Part shown: one piece after another, positions 9,968-19,612 of the stretch
Layout of the letters: each line of letters opens with the position of its first letter
Position numbering within the stretch: position 1 is the stretch's first letter
Source: Streptomyces sp. PH10-H1
GTDB taxonomy: Bacteria; Actinomycetota; Actinomycetes; Streptomycetales; Streptomycetaceae
DNA: 64,000 nucleotides
Assembly (NCBI RefSeq): GCF_030063355.1
Contig: NZ_JASISZ010000007.1
Span: 1 to 64,000 of the forward strand
Direction: 5' to 3'
Notes under the pieces: generated by a model
Told to the model about the DNA's origin: nothing
The model's database searches: none
The model's input: the letters and a program-made list of their open reading frames with translations, nothing else
Program-made: the position numbers and the translations under genes

Positions 9968-11326
9968 TCAGGCCCGGATGATGGCGAGTGCCTCGTCGCG
10001 GACGCGCGCGACGGTGGCGGCGTCGCGGGCCTCGACGTTGAGGCGGAGCAGCGGCTCGGTGTTGGAGGCGCGGAGGTTGAACCACCAGTCGGCGGTGGTG
10101 ACGGTGAGACCGTCGAGCTCGTCGAGGATGACGCCGGGCCGGCTCTCGTAGGCGGCGCGCACCGCGGCGACCCGGCCCGCCTGGTCGGCGACGGTGCTGT
10201 TGATCTCGCCGGAGGCGGCGTAGCGGTCGTACTCGGCGACGAGGGCGGACAGCGTGCCGTCCTGGGCGCCGAGCGCGGCCAGCACGTGCAGCGCGGCGAG
10301 CATGCCGGTGTCGGCGTTCCAGAAGTCACGGAAGTAGTAGTGCGCGGAGTGCTCGCCGCCGAAGACCGCTCCGGTGCGGGCCATCTCCTGCTTGATGAAG
10401 GAATGGCCGACGCGGGTGCGCACCGGGTTGCCGCCGTGCTCCTTGACGACCTCGGGCACGGACCAGGACGTGATCAGGTTGTGGATGATCGTGGCGCCGG
10501 GGTGCTTGGCCAGCTCCCGGGCCGCGACCAGGGCGGTGATCGCCGAGGGGTTGACCGGCTCGCCGCGCTCGTCGACCGCGAAGCAGCGGTCGGCGTCACC
10601 GTCGAAGGCCAGGCCCAGATCGGCGCCGGTCTCCAGGACCTTCGCCTGGAGGTCGACCAGGTTCGCCGGGTCCAGCGGATTGGCCTCGTGGTTGGGGAAG
10701 GTCCCGTCCAGCTCGAAATACAGGGGGACCAGCTCCAGCGGCAGCCCGTCGAAGACAGTGGGGACGGTGTGACCGCCCATCCCGTTGCCCGCGTCGACCA
10801 CGACCTTCAGCGGCCGGATCGCGCCCAGGTCCACCAGGTCGCGCAGATAACCGGCGTAATCGGCCAGTACGTCCAGCTGGGTGATCACTCCGGGGGTGGC
10901 GACCGGCTCCGGCGCGCCCTGCTCGCTCCACCGCTCGGCCAGCGCGCGGATGTCGGCCAGTCCGGTGTCCTGCCCGACCGGGGCCGCGCCCTTGCGGCAC
11001 ATCTTGATGCCGTTGTACTGCGCGGGGTTGTGGCTGGCGGTGAACATCGCGCCGGGCAGGTCCAGTTGACCGCTGGCGAAGTACATCTCGTCCGTCGAGC
11101 ACAGCCCGATCTCGGTGACGGACGCACCGCGCGCGGCCGCACCCCGCGCGAAGGCGCGGGACATTCCGGGAGAGGAGGGGCGCATGTCATGGCCGACGAC
11201 GATCGCATCGGCTTGGGTGACGGTGGCGAAGGCCGCGCCGAAGAGCTCGGCGAGCGGCTCGCCCCACTGGTCCGGGACCACGCCGCGAATGTCGTAGGCC
11301 TTAACGATCTGCGACAAGTCGGACAC
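9968..11326 (-). CDS. manB: Phosphomannomutase/phosphoglucomutase
   Basis: This enzyme converts mannose 6-phosphate to mannose 1-phosphate (probably glucose phosphates too), the step between ManA and the guanylyltransferase. It has 452 residues, a full-length alpha-D-phosphohexomutase. The phosphoserine loop is [11 protein letters not shown] at about residue 100, the metal loop is DGDADRC at about 240, the sugar-binding loop is GGEHSAH at about 320, and the phosphate-binding C-terminal domain has [12 protein letters not shown]. It starts with [12 protein letters not shown], the usual N-terminus. Confidence 0.96.
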   Translation of the reverse strand: MSDLSQIVKAYDIRGVVPDQWGEPLAELFGAAFATVTQADAIVVGHDMRPSSPGMSRAFARGAAARGASVTEIGLCSTDEMYFASGQLDLPGAMFTASHNPAQYNGIKMCRKGAAPVGQDTGLADIRALAERWSEQGAPEPVATPGVITQLDVLADYAGYLRDLVDLGAIRPLKVVVDAGNGMGGHTVPTVFDGLPLELVPLYFELDGTFPNHEANPLDPANLVDLQAKVLETGADLGLAFDGDADRCFAVDERGEPVNPSAITALVAARELAKHPGATIIHNLITSWSVPEVVKEHGGNPVRTRVGHSFIKQEMARTGAVFGGEHSAHYYFRDFWNADTGMLAALHVLAALGAQDGTLSALVAEYDRYAASGEINSTVADQAGRVAAVRAAYESRPGVILDELDGLTVTTADWWFNLRASNTEPLLRLNVEARDAATVARVRDEALAIIRA

Positions 11327-11432
11327 AGCACACCCCTGTTGGACAGCGCCGGACGGCGGCGCGCGGAAAACTCCCGCTCAACCTACCCCGGCGGAGCGAT
11401 CGGCCCGCTGATCGGCCCGGTGATCGGCCCGG

Positions 11433-11852
11433 TCAGGGCTCGGGCGAGCGCAGCACCCTCAGGTGGCCCCGGCGGGCGACCTCCATGGGGTCCACGTCAC
11501 GGCCCCGGGAGACGTTCGCGGGGCGCTCCGGTGGGCGGGCGGCCTCGCGTACGGCGTTGGCGAGCGCTTCGAGATCGTCACCGCTGGGGCGGACGGGACC
11601 GGTGTCCATCGCGAGCCGGACGACTTCCCAGCCGCGCGGCGCGGTGAGGCGCTCGGAGTGCTCGTGGCAGAGGTCGTAGCAGTGCGGCTCGGCGTAGGTC
11701 GCGAGCGGGCCGAGTACGGCGGTCGAGTCCGCGTAGACGTACGTCAGCGTCGCGACGGCGGGTCGGCCGCAAGCGGTCCGCGAACAGCGACGTACAGGGC
11801 TCACGACGTTGGACGCTACCGCACTCTTGAGCGGGCCGCGACGACTCTCCAC
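11433..11852 (-). CDS. DUF3499-family protein with a probable zinc ribbon
   Basis: 139 residues if translation starts at the GTG at 11852; upstream in-frame sequence looks non-coding. Two cysteine clusters, RRCSRTACGRPA near residue 25 and PHCYDLCHEHSE near residue 60, look like a treble-clef or zinc-ribbon site. The middle (YVYADSTAVLGPLA) is the conserved family core. The function is unknown. Actinomycetes keep it between manB and the metallopeptidase-like gene. An alternative start is the GTG at 11804. Confidence 0.8.
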   Translation of the reverse strand: MESRRGPLKSAVASNVVSPVRRCSRTACGRPAVATLTYVYADSTAVLGPLATYAEPHCYDLCHEHSERLTAPRGWEVVRLAMDTGPVRPSGDDLEALANAVREAARPPERPANVSRGRDVDPMEVARRGHLRVLRSPEP

Positions 11853-12047
11853 GACCTCACCCGGTCGTGTCGTCCCGGTTCGCCGGGAACGCCGGGTAGC
11901 CGGGATCACGAGCTGACCTGCGAGGAGGAGGCGGCGGCACGGATTCCCCGTGGTGGTCCCGGCGGTTTCCCCGTCACACGGTCGCGCGACATCGGGGCGG
12001 ATGGCGCGCCGCCCGGCGTCCGCCATGTACCGCGGCTCCGGGAGGAC

Positions 12048-12061
12048 TAGGCTCAAAGGCG
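12048..12061 (+). promoter_or_regulatory. Possible -10 box for leaderless transcription of the metallopeptidase-like gene
   Basis: TAGGCT at 12048-12053 ends 8 nt before the ATG at 12062, so a transcript beginning at the normal distance would start at or just before the start codon. No good -35 box is seen. Confidence 0.35.
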
Positions 12062-12523
12062 ATGGACAGCCCTGTACCTCCCTCTTCAGACCCCCGCCCG
12101 CGTCGCCGCGACCGTCATGGGCGCGGGATGCGCGGACCCATCGCGCCGCCGCAGGTGCCGCTCGCGCTCACGCGCGCCGACGCCTTCGACGACCTCGTAC
12201 GGGACGCCGCCGACCGCCTGGAAAGGCGCTGGCCGCAGCTTGCCGACGTCGAGTTCGCCGTGCAGGAGGTGCCGCTCGTCTCCGACGCGGGGAAACCGGC
12301 CACGGCTGACGACTCGGCAGACGGCAGTGTGCCGCTCGGCCGGCTGATCAGCGGCCGCAAGGACGCTCCGAACCGGATCGTGGTGTACCGCCGCCCGGTG
12401 GAGATCCGGGCCAAGAGCCACGACGAGCGGGCGATGCTCGTGCACGAGGTCGTCGTCGAGCAGGTGGCCGAGCTGCTGGGGCTCTCACCGGAGAACGTGG
12501 ACCCCAAGTACGGGCAGGACTAG
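12062..12523 (+). CDS. Metallopeptidase-like (zincin-fold) family protein
   Basis: 153 residues. A basic N-terminus (about 1-30) precedes a compact domain belonging to the DUF1025-type metallopeptidase family. The candidate helix reads LVHEVVVEQVAELLG: the HE pair is present, but the second His of a classical HExxH is replaced by Val. Catalytic zinc binding is therefore doubtful. The C-terminus NVDPKYGQD is conserved in actinomycete relatives from memory. It is divergent from the DUF3499 gene. A shorter start at the Met of MRGPIAPP is possible. Confidence 0.8.
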   Translation: MDSPVPPSSDPRPRRRDRHGRGMRGPIAPPQVPLALTRADAFDDLVRDAADRLERRWPQLADVEFAVQEVPLVSDAGKPATADDSADGSVPLGRLISGRKDAPNRIVVYRRPVEIRAKSHDERAMLVHEVVVEQVAELLGLSPENVDPKYGQD

Positions 12524-12561
12524 CACGTACGGGCAGGACTGGAGCACGTACGAGCAGGACT
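12508..12561. repeat. Stop-codon-bearing repeat at the end of the metallopeptidase-like gene
   Basis: A 14-nt core, gtacgggcaggact, occurs at 12508-12521 and 12527-12540, and with one change at 12548-12561. The first copy encodes the last residues and runs into the TAG stop. Confidence 0.85.
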
Positions 12562-12603
12562 GGAGACGGTCCGCTCGCACCTGCCCGCCCGGCCCCTCAG
12601 GCC

Positions 12604-14076
12604 CTAGTCGGTCAGGATCGACAGGTTCGGCTGGACCTTGGGGACCACGACCGTGCCCCGGTCGTCCGGCATCGGCTGGATGGTGAACATGGGGACGCCG
12701 TTGAGCGGCAGCGACAGCATGCGGGAGGCGTAGACCGGGCCGCCGGAGACCGGTTCCACGGTCACCGCGTACGCGCCCGTGCCCGACGAGGGCTGGGGCG
12801 GCTCGATCGCCAGGGTGGTACCGGCCTTGACGGTGACGGTCTTGGTGACCGGTGCTCCGCCGTCGGTGGCCGCCGAGGTGGTGACCTTCACCGTCGCCTC
12901 CTTGCCCGGCGCGACGAGGGACAGCGTCGATGCCTTCGTCCGGTTGTCGGCGACGGTGGCCCGGTCGTCGATCTTCGCCGTGGCCGGCAGGAAGGCCATC
13001 TCCTGCTTGGCGCCCGTGCCCCGGGTGATCCGCAGCGCGGCGACGATCGGTGCCGGGCTGTGCGCGTCGGTCGGGGCCAGCAGCAGGGATCCGGCCTCGC
13101 CCTTGGTGAGGTCCCCGAGGTCGACCGCAGTCGTCATACCGCTCTTGACGTGCAACGTCTCATGTCCGGCCGGGGTGATGGAGCCTGCCGGTGAGGCGAG
13201 CCGGACGGTCAGGTCGGCGTCTTCCTGGCTCGTGGCGTACGCCACGAGCTGTACGGACGTCGCGTCGCTGGGGATGCCGGGGAACACCAGGCCGCCGGCC
13301 GGGTCGGCGGCGGCGGGCAGCCAGTCGACGCCGAGCCTGCTGTCCGCCGCCTGGACGGCCGCGCCGACCCGGCCGCTGCGGACGGTGACATGCACGGTCA
13401 GATCGGGTGCCTTCTCCGCGATGAGGGTGGAGAGCAGGATCGACGTGCTGCCTTGCGACGGGACGGAAACGCCGTCGCCGGTCGTGGCCTTGAGGGCGCC
13501 GTCCTTGCCGAACAGTTCGATATCGACGACGGCGTCCATGTCGTCGGGGTTCACCAGATGCAGGAAGTCCTGGCGGTCCGCGGCGGTGCTCGCGGCGGGG
13601 AACCAGAACTCGCTGTCGGGGGCGACGCAGGAGGTGCCCAGCACGCCGCGGCCGGCGCCCGCGCTGATCACGGTGGTCTGCTGGACGCTCCAGCCGGGGG
13701 CGAGACCGCCTTCAGCAGTGCCGACCAGCGCGGGCTGATCGGGCTTGTCCACCTTGGCGGTGACCGGCACGCCCGGCTCGGTCAGCGGGGCGAGCGGCTT
13801 GGCCTGCCCGCCCGCGGCGCCCGTGGCGGGCAGCAGCTGGGCGGAGCCCTGCCGTCCCGGCTGGGTGCCCTTGGGCGTGAACGAGGTGTACGTGGTGGAC
13901 GCCAGCTCGGAGGCCGAGGGCGCCGGGCACACCAGCGCCGACCGCTGCACGGGTTGCCGGGCGGCGGAGCCGACGGGCGCGGCGGCCGGGTCGCCGGCCC
14001 CGGTGAGCACTGCCGCGCCGGTCAGGGCGACGAGGGCTGCGGTCGCTCCCGCCAGGGAGAGGATGCTGCGGTTCAC
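12604..14076 (-). CDS. DUF5719-family exported protein
   Basis: 490 residues. The N-terminus MNRSILSLAGATAALVALTG is a signal peptide or signal anchor. The mature part is a repeated beta-sandwich: conserved FWFPAAST, FLHLVNPDDMDAVVDIELFG and LVFPGIPS segments recur, as in the actinomycete DUF5719 family. It probably acts outside the membrane. It follows the large glycosyltransferase gene in the same direction (129-bp gap with a hairpin) and may work with it in envelope assembly, but no biochemical role can be assigned. Confidence 0.85.
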   Translation of the reverse strand: MNRSILSLAGATAALVALTGAAVLTGAGDPAAAPVGSAARQPVQRSALVCPAPSASELASTTYTSFTPKGTQPGRQGSAQLLPATGAAGGQAKPLAPLTEPGVPVTAKVDKPDQPALVGTAEGGLAPGWSVQQTTVISAGAGRGVLGTSCVAPDSEFWFPAASTAADRQDFLHLVNPDDMDAVVDIELFGKDGALKATTGDGVSVPSQGSTSILLSTLIAEKAPDLTVHVTVRSGRVGAAVQAADSRLGVDWLPAAADPAGGLVFPGIPSDATSVQLVAYATSQEDADLTVRLASPAGSITPAGHETLHVKSGMTTAVDLGDLTKGEAGSLLLAPTDAHSPAPIVAALRITRGTGAKQEMAFLPATAKIDDRATVADNRTKASTLSLVAPGKEATVKVTTSAATDGGAPVTKTVTVKAGTTLAIEPPQPSSGTGAYAVTVEPVSGGPVYASRMLSLPLNGVPMFTIQPMPDDRGTVVVPKVQPNLSILTD

Positions 14077-14125
14077 TGACTTTCACCTCGCGGTGTTGCC
14101 CGGGGCCGGCCGGTCGACCTGGTCA

Positions 14126-14161
14126 TGACGTGTCTGACGTGTCTGACGTACGTGACGTGCG
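14126..14161. repeat. 9-nt tandem repeat between the glycosyltransferase and DUF5719 genes
   Basis: Four adjacent copies of a 9-nt unit: tgacgtgtc twice, then tgacgtacg and tgacgtgcg. Confidence 0.85.
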
Positions 14162-14162
14162 G

Positions 14163-14198
14163 GACTCGGCGGGACGGATGCGTCCGCCTCGCCGAGTC
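14163..14198 (-). terminator. Hairpin downstream of the large glycosyltransferase gene
   Basis: The arms gactcggcg (14163-14171) and cgccgagtc (14190-14198) pair perfectly. An inner ggacg/cgtcc stem sits behind a 4-nt bulge. It begins 7 nt beyond the glycosyltransferase stop and may terminate or attenuate transcription into the DUF5719 gene. Confidence 0.65.
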
Positions 14199-14205
14199 GT
14201 GGGGA

Positions 14206-17200
14206 TCAGGGCTGGCGGTTGCCCCCGTCGTGGTGCTGGTCGCCGTCGGTGTAGTACCCGCCGCCGTCCTGCGGCTGCTGGTACGGGTCGTAGGCCGGCT
14301 GCTGGCCGTAGGTGTAGGGATCGGCGTAGGTGCCGCCGTTCTGGTCGTAGCCGCCGGGGTCGGCGGGGGCGGTGGGGGCCGCGTACTGGTAGCCGTCCCA
14401 CTGCTGTCCGTACGGATCCTGTTGCGTGACGGCGGCGTACGGGTCACCGCCCGGGTCGACCGGTCCGGCCGCGTACGGGTCGTACTGGTCGGGGACAACC
14501 GGTGATTCGGCCGGTGATTCGGCCGGTGATTCGGCGGCGGGATCGGTTCCCGCCTCGGCGGCGGCCTCGGCATCGGCGGCCGCCTGGAGGCGGCGGGCCC
14601 GCCGGCCTTCGCCGGACGCCTGCGCCGGGATCCCGGAGGTGGATGTGGCCGCGGCCGCGGCTTCCTGCTCCGGCAGGTCGTCGTCGATCTGACGGCGGCG
14701 GCCCGGCAGCGCCAGCACCACCACAACGAGCGCGAGGAAGCCCTGGGCCCACAGCCAGCCGGTGTGGGCGACCGGATCCTGGTAGGTGAGGTCCAGCCGG
14801 CCGCCGTCCGGGGGCAGTTCGAAGCCCTGCGCCCAGTCGTCGACCTTGGTGGCCTTGAGCTGCGCGCCGTCGAGTGTGGCATGCCAGCCGTCGGAGGCCG
14901 TGTCGGCGATGCGCAGGACGCGTCCGGCCTTGCCGGCCGGGATCTTGGCGTGCGCCTCGACGCGCCCGGCCCCGACGGGCACCGGTGGTGCGTCCTTGCT
15001 GACGATGGCGATGCGGGAGACGGGGATGTCGACGCGCCACAGGGCGCTGCCGTCGGCCTGGCTGACGCGGGACAGGCCGGGGGTGCTGTCGAGCACCCGG
15101 CCCATCTCGTGCGGGGCGCCCGGCTGGACGAGGACGTAGCGGACCGCGTAGCCGGCGAGCCGGCTCGCCTGGTCGGCGCCGGAGCCCGCCACGAGGTTGG
15201 CGACCGTATCGTCCAGACGGCTGTCGCGGCCCGCCTCGGCGGCGAGTTCCGCGTCGCCCAGACGCGCGCCGGCGCCGCGGACCAGGACGTACGAGACGCC
15301 CGTGGGCTTGCCGTCGAGCACCAAGGTGCGGGCCTGGTCGCGGCTGGTGCTCTCCTCCGCGACGAATGCGGGGACCTGCACGGCGTCGTGCCGCTTGAGC
15401 GGCCCGTTCGCGCCGTCCTGCACCCAGGTGAACGCGGCCAGCAGCGGAGCGGCGGCGGCGGCCAGGGCGATCAGCGCGGCGACGGGCTGCCGCCAGCCGA
15501 AGCCCTTGGCGGCGATGCGTTCCTTGGCGCCCTCCGCTCCGATCGCCGCGGCGGCCAGCAGCGCGAGTCCGTAGACGAGGGTGGCGGGGCCGGCCCAGGC
15601 TTCGCCGTTCTCCAGGATGGCGAAGAGCAGCCCGGCCAGCGCGACCGCCCACGCGGTGAGCACCGCGAGCTGCCGCTCGGAGCGCATCAGGGCGGCGAGC
15701 GCGGCGAGGACGAGGCCGATGAGCAGCAGGCCGCCGGAGCCGTTCGGGCCGCCGGGGCTGATCATCAGCAGGTCGACTGCTGAGGCGGCCTTGGTGCCGA
15801 AGGGCAGGCCCGCCTCGTGCAGAAGCCGTCCGGGGTGTGCGACCAGGGCCAGCGACCAGGGCGCGAGGAGCACGGCGGGGGTGATGAGCAGGGCCGCGGA
15901 GCGCAGCAGGTGCGGGACGAGCAGCCGCTGCTGACCGCGCACGACGCGCAGTACGAGCACACCCGCGCACAGCACCAGCGCGATCGGCCAGACCAGCGGG
16001 GTGAAGGCGGCCGTGAAGGTGAGCATCAGGGCGAGCGCCCAGGTGGCGCGCCAGCTCGGCCGGGCGCCGCGCGCGATGGCGCCGTCGGTCAGCTGCAGTC
16101 CCGCCGTGGCGACCGCGGTGCGGGCCATCAGCGGCAGCAGGATCGCCAGGACGGCGGTGCCGATGCGGCCGCCGGCCAGCGCGCCGGTGGCGGCGGGCAG
16201 GAAGGCGTACGCGACGCTGGCCCAGGCCCGCAGGAGCCGGGACTCGACCAGCCGCCGGGACGCGAAGTAGGCGGTGACGCCGGCCAGCGGGACGGAGGCG
16301 ACGAGGAGCACCGTGAGGGTGAGACCGGTGCTGCCGAACAGGACGCTGGCGAAGAGCGCGAGGACCGCGAGATACGGCGGGGCGGGCTGGGTGCCGCCGG
16401 TGCCCAGTGCGTGCCAGGCGCCGGTGTACGCGGCCCACAGGTCGGAGGCGCCGGGAGCGGCGGGCAGCAGTGCGCCGCCGGTCAGGGAGCCGGAGCCGAG
16501 CAGCGACCGGCAGGCGGCGAGCGAGACGACGAGCAGGACGGCGAAGAGCATCGGTCCCGGTTTGTGGGCGATGCGCTTCAGCCGGGCGAACTGCTCGACC
16601 TCGATGAAGTCGCCGTCCTCGTCGCCGGGTCCCGACTCGATGCCGCCGCCGTGCCGGCCGGCCGCCGCGGCGGCGGCCTCGGTACGTCCGGAGAAGTTAC
16701 TGACGACCTGGTCGACGGTGGCCCGCACGGTGGCGCCCGGCGGCGGGAAGAGCGGCCGCAGTTCGGACGGCGGGACGGCGCCCTGGCCGCGGCGGCGGCG
16801 GGCGCCGAGCACCCGGCCGGGGCGCAGCAGCACACCGAGGAGTCCGACGATCTCGTCGACGGCCTGTACCGGCACCTTGCCGACGAGGTAGGCGAGGGTG
16901 CGCAGCAGGGTGCCGAGGACGATCCGCAGCACCACGTACGGCAGCAGCGGGCCGCGGGTGTTGGCGAGCAGCGTGTAGACGGCACCGGCCTTGTCGACGC
17001 GGTGCGGATTGACGGCGGACCGGCCGGCGCAGTCGACGGGTCGGCGCTCGCGGGAGGCGGCCTCGGCATGCCGCATCACGGCGTCCGGGGCGACCAGGAC
17101 GATATGGCCGGCGGCCTGGGCGCGCCAGCAGAAGTCGACGTCGTCGCGCATGAGCGGCACATGGCGGTCGAAGCCGCCGAGCTCTTCCCACACATCGCGG

Positions 17201-17877
17201 CGGACCAGCATGCCCGCGCTGGACACCGACAGGACCTGGCGGACCTGGTCGTGCTGACCCTGGTCCTGCTCGCGGCGTTCCAGTCCGGTCCAGCGGCGGC
17301 CGCTGCGGGCGATGCTGACGCCGACTTCCAGCAGCTGGCGGCCGTCGTACCAGCTGCGCAGCTTGGGGCCGATGACCGCCGCGGAGGGGGACGCGTCGGC
17401 GGTGCGGAGCAGCGCGGCGAGGGCGCCGGGGTCGGGCTCGCAGTCGTCGTGAAGGAGCCAGAGCCATTCGACGGGTTCGCCGTGCGGATCATCGGGCTCG
17501 TCGTACGCGTCATCGTTCCAGCTGCGGCTGACGGGGTCCCATCCGCTGGCGCGCTGCAGATACGGCAGCTGCTCGGCGGTGAGCCGGCCGGCGGCACGGA
17601 CCGCCTCGTCGACGGCCGCGCCGAAACCGGTGCGGCGGGCAAGGTGGAGCACGCGCTGGGCGCCGAGGGCTCCGGCCAGCAGCCGGGCGGAGTCGTCTGC
17701 GCTGCCGGTGTCGGCGGCGATGACGTCCTGGACAGGGCGGTCCTGGGCGAGGAGGCCGGAGAGCGCGTTGGGCAGCCAGCGGGCACCGTCGTGCACGACG
17801 AGCACGGCGGTGACGACATGGCGCGGCAACTCTGGGGCGGCCGGGAAAAAGGCCGACGCTTGACTGTTCACGGACAT
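14206..17877 (-). CDS. Giant membrane-bound family-2 glycosyltransferase
   Basis: 1223 residues from the ATG at 17877 (MSVNSQASAFFP). Residues of about 20-280 are a GT-A fold GT2 domain: TAVLVVHDGARWLPNALSG, then DTGSADD, WLWLLHDDCEPDPGA with the metal-binding DD, and MRDDVDFCWRAQAAGH as the acceptor-site ED-type motif. At least ten membrane helices follow (about 430-920), then an extracytoplasmic domain and a last helix. A Pro/Tyr/Gln-rich cytoplasmic tail of about 120 residues contains AESP repeats (14502-14531). It probably moves sugar onto a lipid-linked or wall acceptor. Neighbouring whiB and the mannose genes are conserved around it. Confidence 0.85.
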   Translation of the reverse strand: MSVNSQASAFFPAAPELPRHVVTAVLVVHDGARWLPNALSGLLAQDRPVQDVIAADTGSADDSARLLAGALGAQRVLHLARRTGFGAAVDEAVRAAGRLTAEQLPYLQRASGWDPVSRSWNDDAYDEPDDPHGEPVEWLWLLHDDCEPDPGALAALLRTADASPSAAVIGPKLRSWYDGRQLLEVGVSIARSGRRWTGLERREQDQGQHDQVRQVLSVSSAGMLVRRDVWEELGGFDRHVPLMRDDVDFCWRAQAAGHIVLVAPDAVMRHAEAASRERRPVDCAGRSAVNPHRVDKAGAVYTLLANTRGPLLPYVVLRIVLGTLLRTLAYLVGKVPVQAVDEIVGLLGVLLRPGRVLGARRRRGQGAVPPSELRPLFPPPGATVRATVDQVVSNFSGRTEAAAAAAGRHGGGIESGPGDEDGDFIEVEQFARLKRIAHKPGPMLFAVLLVVSLAACRSLLGSGSLTGGALLPAAPGASDLWAAYTGAWHALGTGGTQPAPPYLAVLALFASVLFGSTGLTLTVLLVASVPLAGVTAYFASRRLVESRLLRAWASVAYAFLPAATGALAGGRIGTAVLAILLPLMARTAVATAGLQLTDGAIARGARPSWRATWALALMLTFTAAFTPLVWPIALVLCAGVLVLRVVRGQQRLLVPHLLRSAALLITPAVLLAPWSLALVAHPGRLLHEAGLPFGTKAASAVDLLMISPGGPNGSGGLLLIGLVLAALAALMRSERQLAVLTAWAVALAGLLFAILENGEAWAGPATLVYGLALLAAAAIGAEGAKERIAAKGFGWRQPVAALIALAAAAAPLLAAFTWVQDGANGPLKRHDAVQVPAFVAEESTSRDQARTLVLDGKPTGVSYVLVRGAGARLGDAELAAEAGRDSRLDDTVANLVAGSGADQASRLAGYAVRYVLVQPGAPHEMGRVLDSTPGLSRVSQADGSALWRVDIPVSRIAIVSKDAPPVPVGAGRVEAHAKIPAGKAGRVLRIADTASDGWHATLDGAQLKATKVDDWAQGFELPPDGGRLDLTYQDPVAHTGWLWAQGFLALVVVVLALPGRRRQIDDDLPEQEAAAAATSTSGIPAQASGEGRRARRLQAAADAEAAAEAGTDPAAESPAESPAESPVVPDQYDPYAAGPVDPGGDPYAAVTQQDPYGQQWDGYQYAAPTAPADPGGYDQNGGTYADPYTYGQQPAYDPYQQPQDGGGYYTDGDQHHDGGNRQP

Positions 17878-18176
17878 CGAGGTTCGGGCCCCGGTTCGCT
17901 GGACTGCGGTGGACGCTGTGACCACTGGGGTGGACGGCGCGCCTCGGACGGGCCCCCACACTAACGGCTCACGCCCGCGACCCTGCCCGGCGGCTGTGGA
18001 TAACTCCCCCACGCCGATGGCCACGACACCGGGCACGGCACCGGCCGGCCCCGGCACGGCACCGGCACGTCACCCGCACGACATCGGACACAACAACGGC
18101 CCGCCTCCCGGTGGATGAGACCGGCAGGCGGGCCGAGCAAGCTTTGGAGCGAACCGGGACCAGGGCCGGACAGGCC

Positions 18177-18440
18177 TTAGACCACGCCCTTTTTGAGCCG
18201 TCGGCGCTCGCGTTCCGACAGGCCGCCCCAGATTCCGAAGCGTTCGTCATTGGCGAGTGCGTAGTCGAGGCAGTCGGAGCGGACTTCGCAGGCGAGACAG
18301 ACCTTTTTCGCCTCGCGAGTGGATCCGCCCTTTTCCGGGAAGAACGATTCGGGATCGGTCTGCGCACACAGCGCGCGCTCCTGCCATCCGAGTTCCTCGT
18401 CAGCCTCCTCGGCCAGCAGAAGCTGGAACTGCTCGGTCAT
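18177..18440 (-). CDS. whiB: WhiB, iron-sulfur developmental regulator
   Basis: 87 residues, the same length as Streptomyces WhiB, the founder of the Wbl family. In Streptomyces it works with WhiA to start sporulation septation in aerial hyphae. The four [4Fe-4S] ligands are Cys25, Cys48, Cys51 and Cys57 (C-X2-C-X5-C spacing). The GIWGG turn is near residues 69-73 and a basic DNA-contacting tail, RERRRLKKG, ends the protein. It has its own strong promoter at 18513-18542 and lies head-to-head with the cysteine dioxygenase/fbiA side. Confidence 0.95.
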   Translation of the reverse strand: MTEQFQLLLAEEADEELGWQERALCAQTDPESFFPEKGGSTREAKKVCLACEVRSDCLDYALANDERFGIWGGLSERERRRLKKGVV

Positions 18441-18512
18441 GCGCGCCCCTCGTCTGTCTTTGCTTCCCCGTGATGTTGCCGTTACCGGTAGCGGCTGAAC
18501 GACACGAGTGAA

Positions 18513-18542
18513 ATTACAAGTGTGCCGATACGGGCCAGTCAA
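18513..18542 (-). promoter_or_regulatory. whiB promoter
   Basis: On the minus strand TTGACT (18537-18542) and TGTAAT (18513-18518) are separated by 18 nt, giving an mRNA leader of about 65 nt before whiB. The match to the housekeeping consensus is good. The remainder of 18543-19096 (about 550 bp) shows no gene that I can support. A perfect TTGACA at 18877-18882 lacks a well-spaced -10 box. Confidence 0.65.
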
Positions 18543-19096
18543 GCCGAGATCTGCTATTAGGCCCGTTATTCACTCCGCTGAACCAAGGGTTGGCAGAAAG
18601 TGTGGAAATCATCCCAAACGCCAGCATCTGTCAACCAAGGTCCAGCAGATCCACCGCTCACACCTCGTCAGACGTCGCAGCACTGGGCCGCGTTCCGCAT
18701 CGCGAGGTGAAGCGTTGTGGATCACAATCCGGCCACGGGGGCGCGACACCGTCGAGCAGGAAGACGCTCCCATGTGCAGTTGCTGCGCCACCTATCCGTA
18801 CATCTCTCCGCACAAACCTTTCACCACCTCGGCCGACCGGATCAGGTGAAAGATTTCCGACATAACGGACAACTGGTTGACAAGCACTCCCGGAGACCGG
18901 TTTCCTATACCCATGCCAGCAGTGACCCATGCGCCGTTCCGGACTCGCCGTCGCGAGTCCCACCGCGCTGTGCCGGTCCGCTGTCGCCGTTCCTGTTGTT
19001 GCCGCTGAGTCCTGGACCGCTGAGCACCTTCATCCTCATCACCGCTCAGTTCCGCACCCGCCGCCCTCCGCAGCTTTCGGCAAGGAACTTCCGCAC

Positions 19097-19612
19097 ATGT
19101 ACAGCGACGTCTCGATCGCCGGCGACCCGCTCGCCCTGCCCCACCTCCTGCCTCCCGTTCCGCAGCACCCCAGCACCGTCGCCGAATTCGCCGGCCTGGC
19201 CCGTTCCATCGCGGCCGACCGCGACCGGTGGGCGCCGCTGGTCCGCTACGACGCCACCACCCGCTGGTACGCGCGGCTGCAGACCGGACCCGGCTATGAG
19301 GTCTGGCTGCTCAGCTGGGTGCCCGGCCAGAGCAGTGGCCTGCACGACCACGGCGGCTCCTCCGGTGTGCTCACCGTTCTGCAGGGCGAGCTGACCGAGC
19401 GCGCGCTGTCCGGCGCCTCGGGCGAGGTCCGGCGCGGTCTCGTACCGGGCGGTCAGCGCGCCTTTGCGCCCGGCTATCTCCACGAGGTCGTCAATGACTC
19501 CCTCGAACCGGCCGTGAGCCTGCACATCTACTTCCCCGGCCTCACCGCGATGACCCCCTACGCGGCCTGCACCGCGCCCGCCGCGCAGGAGCCGGCCCAT
19601 GAGCCGGCATGA
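19097..19612 (+). CDS. Cysteine dioxygenase family protein
   Basis: 171 residues from the ATG at 19097, with AAGGA 10 nt upstream; upstream in-frame codons are non-coding in character. It is a cupin-fold thiol dioxygenase oxidising cysteine (or a related thiol) to the sulfinate with non-haem iron. Two iron-binding His residues are in GLHDHGGSSG and the third in YLHEVVND, with the Tyr-rich C-terminal strand LHIYFPG. The Cys of the mammalian Cys-Tyr crosslink is absent, the Gly type typical of bacterial enzymes. Confidence 0.88.
   Translation: MYSDVSIAGDPLALPHLLPPVPQHPSTVAEFAGLARSIAADRDRWAPLVRYDATTRWYARLQTGPGYEVWLLSWVPGQSSGLHDHGGSSGVLTVLQGELTERALSGASGEVRRGLVPGGQRAFAPGYLHEVVNDSLEPAVSLHIYFPGLTAMTPYAACTAPAAQEPAHEPA

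Noticed and set aside
14444..16438. 664-codon minus-strand frame inside the large glycosyltransferase gene
   Set aside because: Same-strand shadow in another frame with Arg/Pro/Gly-dominated composition; the GT2 frame is clearly the real one.
18877..18911. Promoter from the perfect TTGACA upstream of the cysteine dioxygenase gene
   Set aside because: The only good -10-like box (TATACC) is 23 nt away, too far for a normal promoter.
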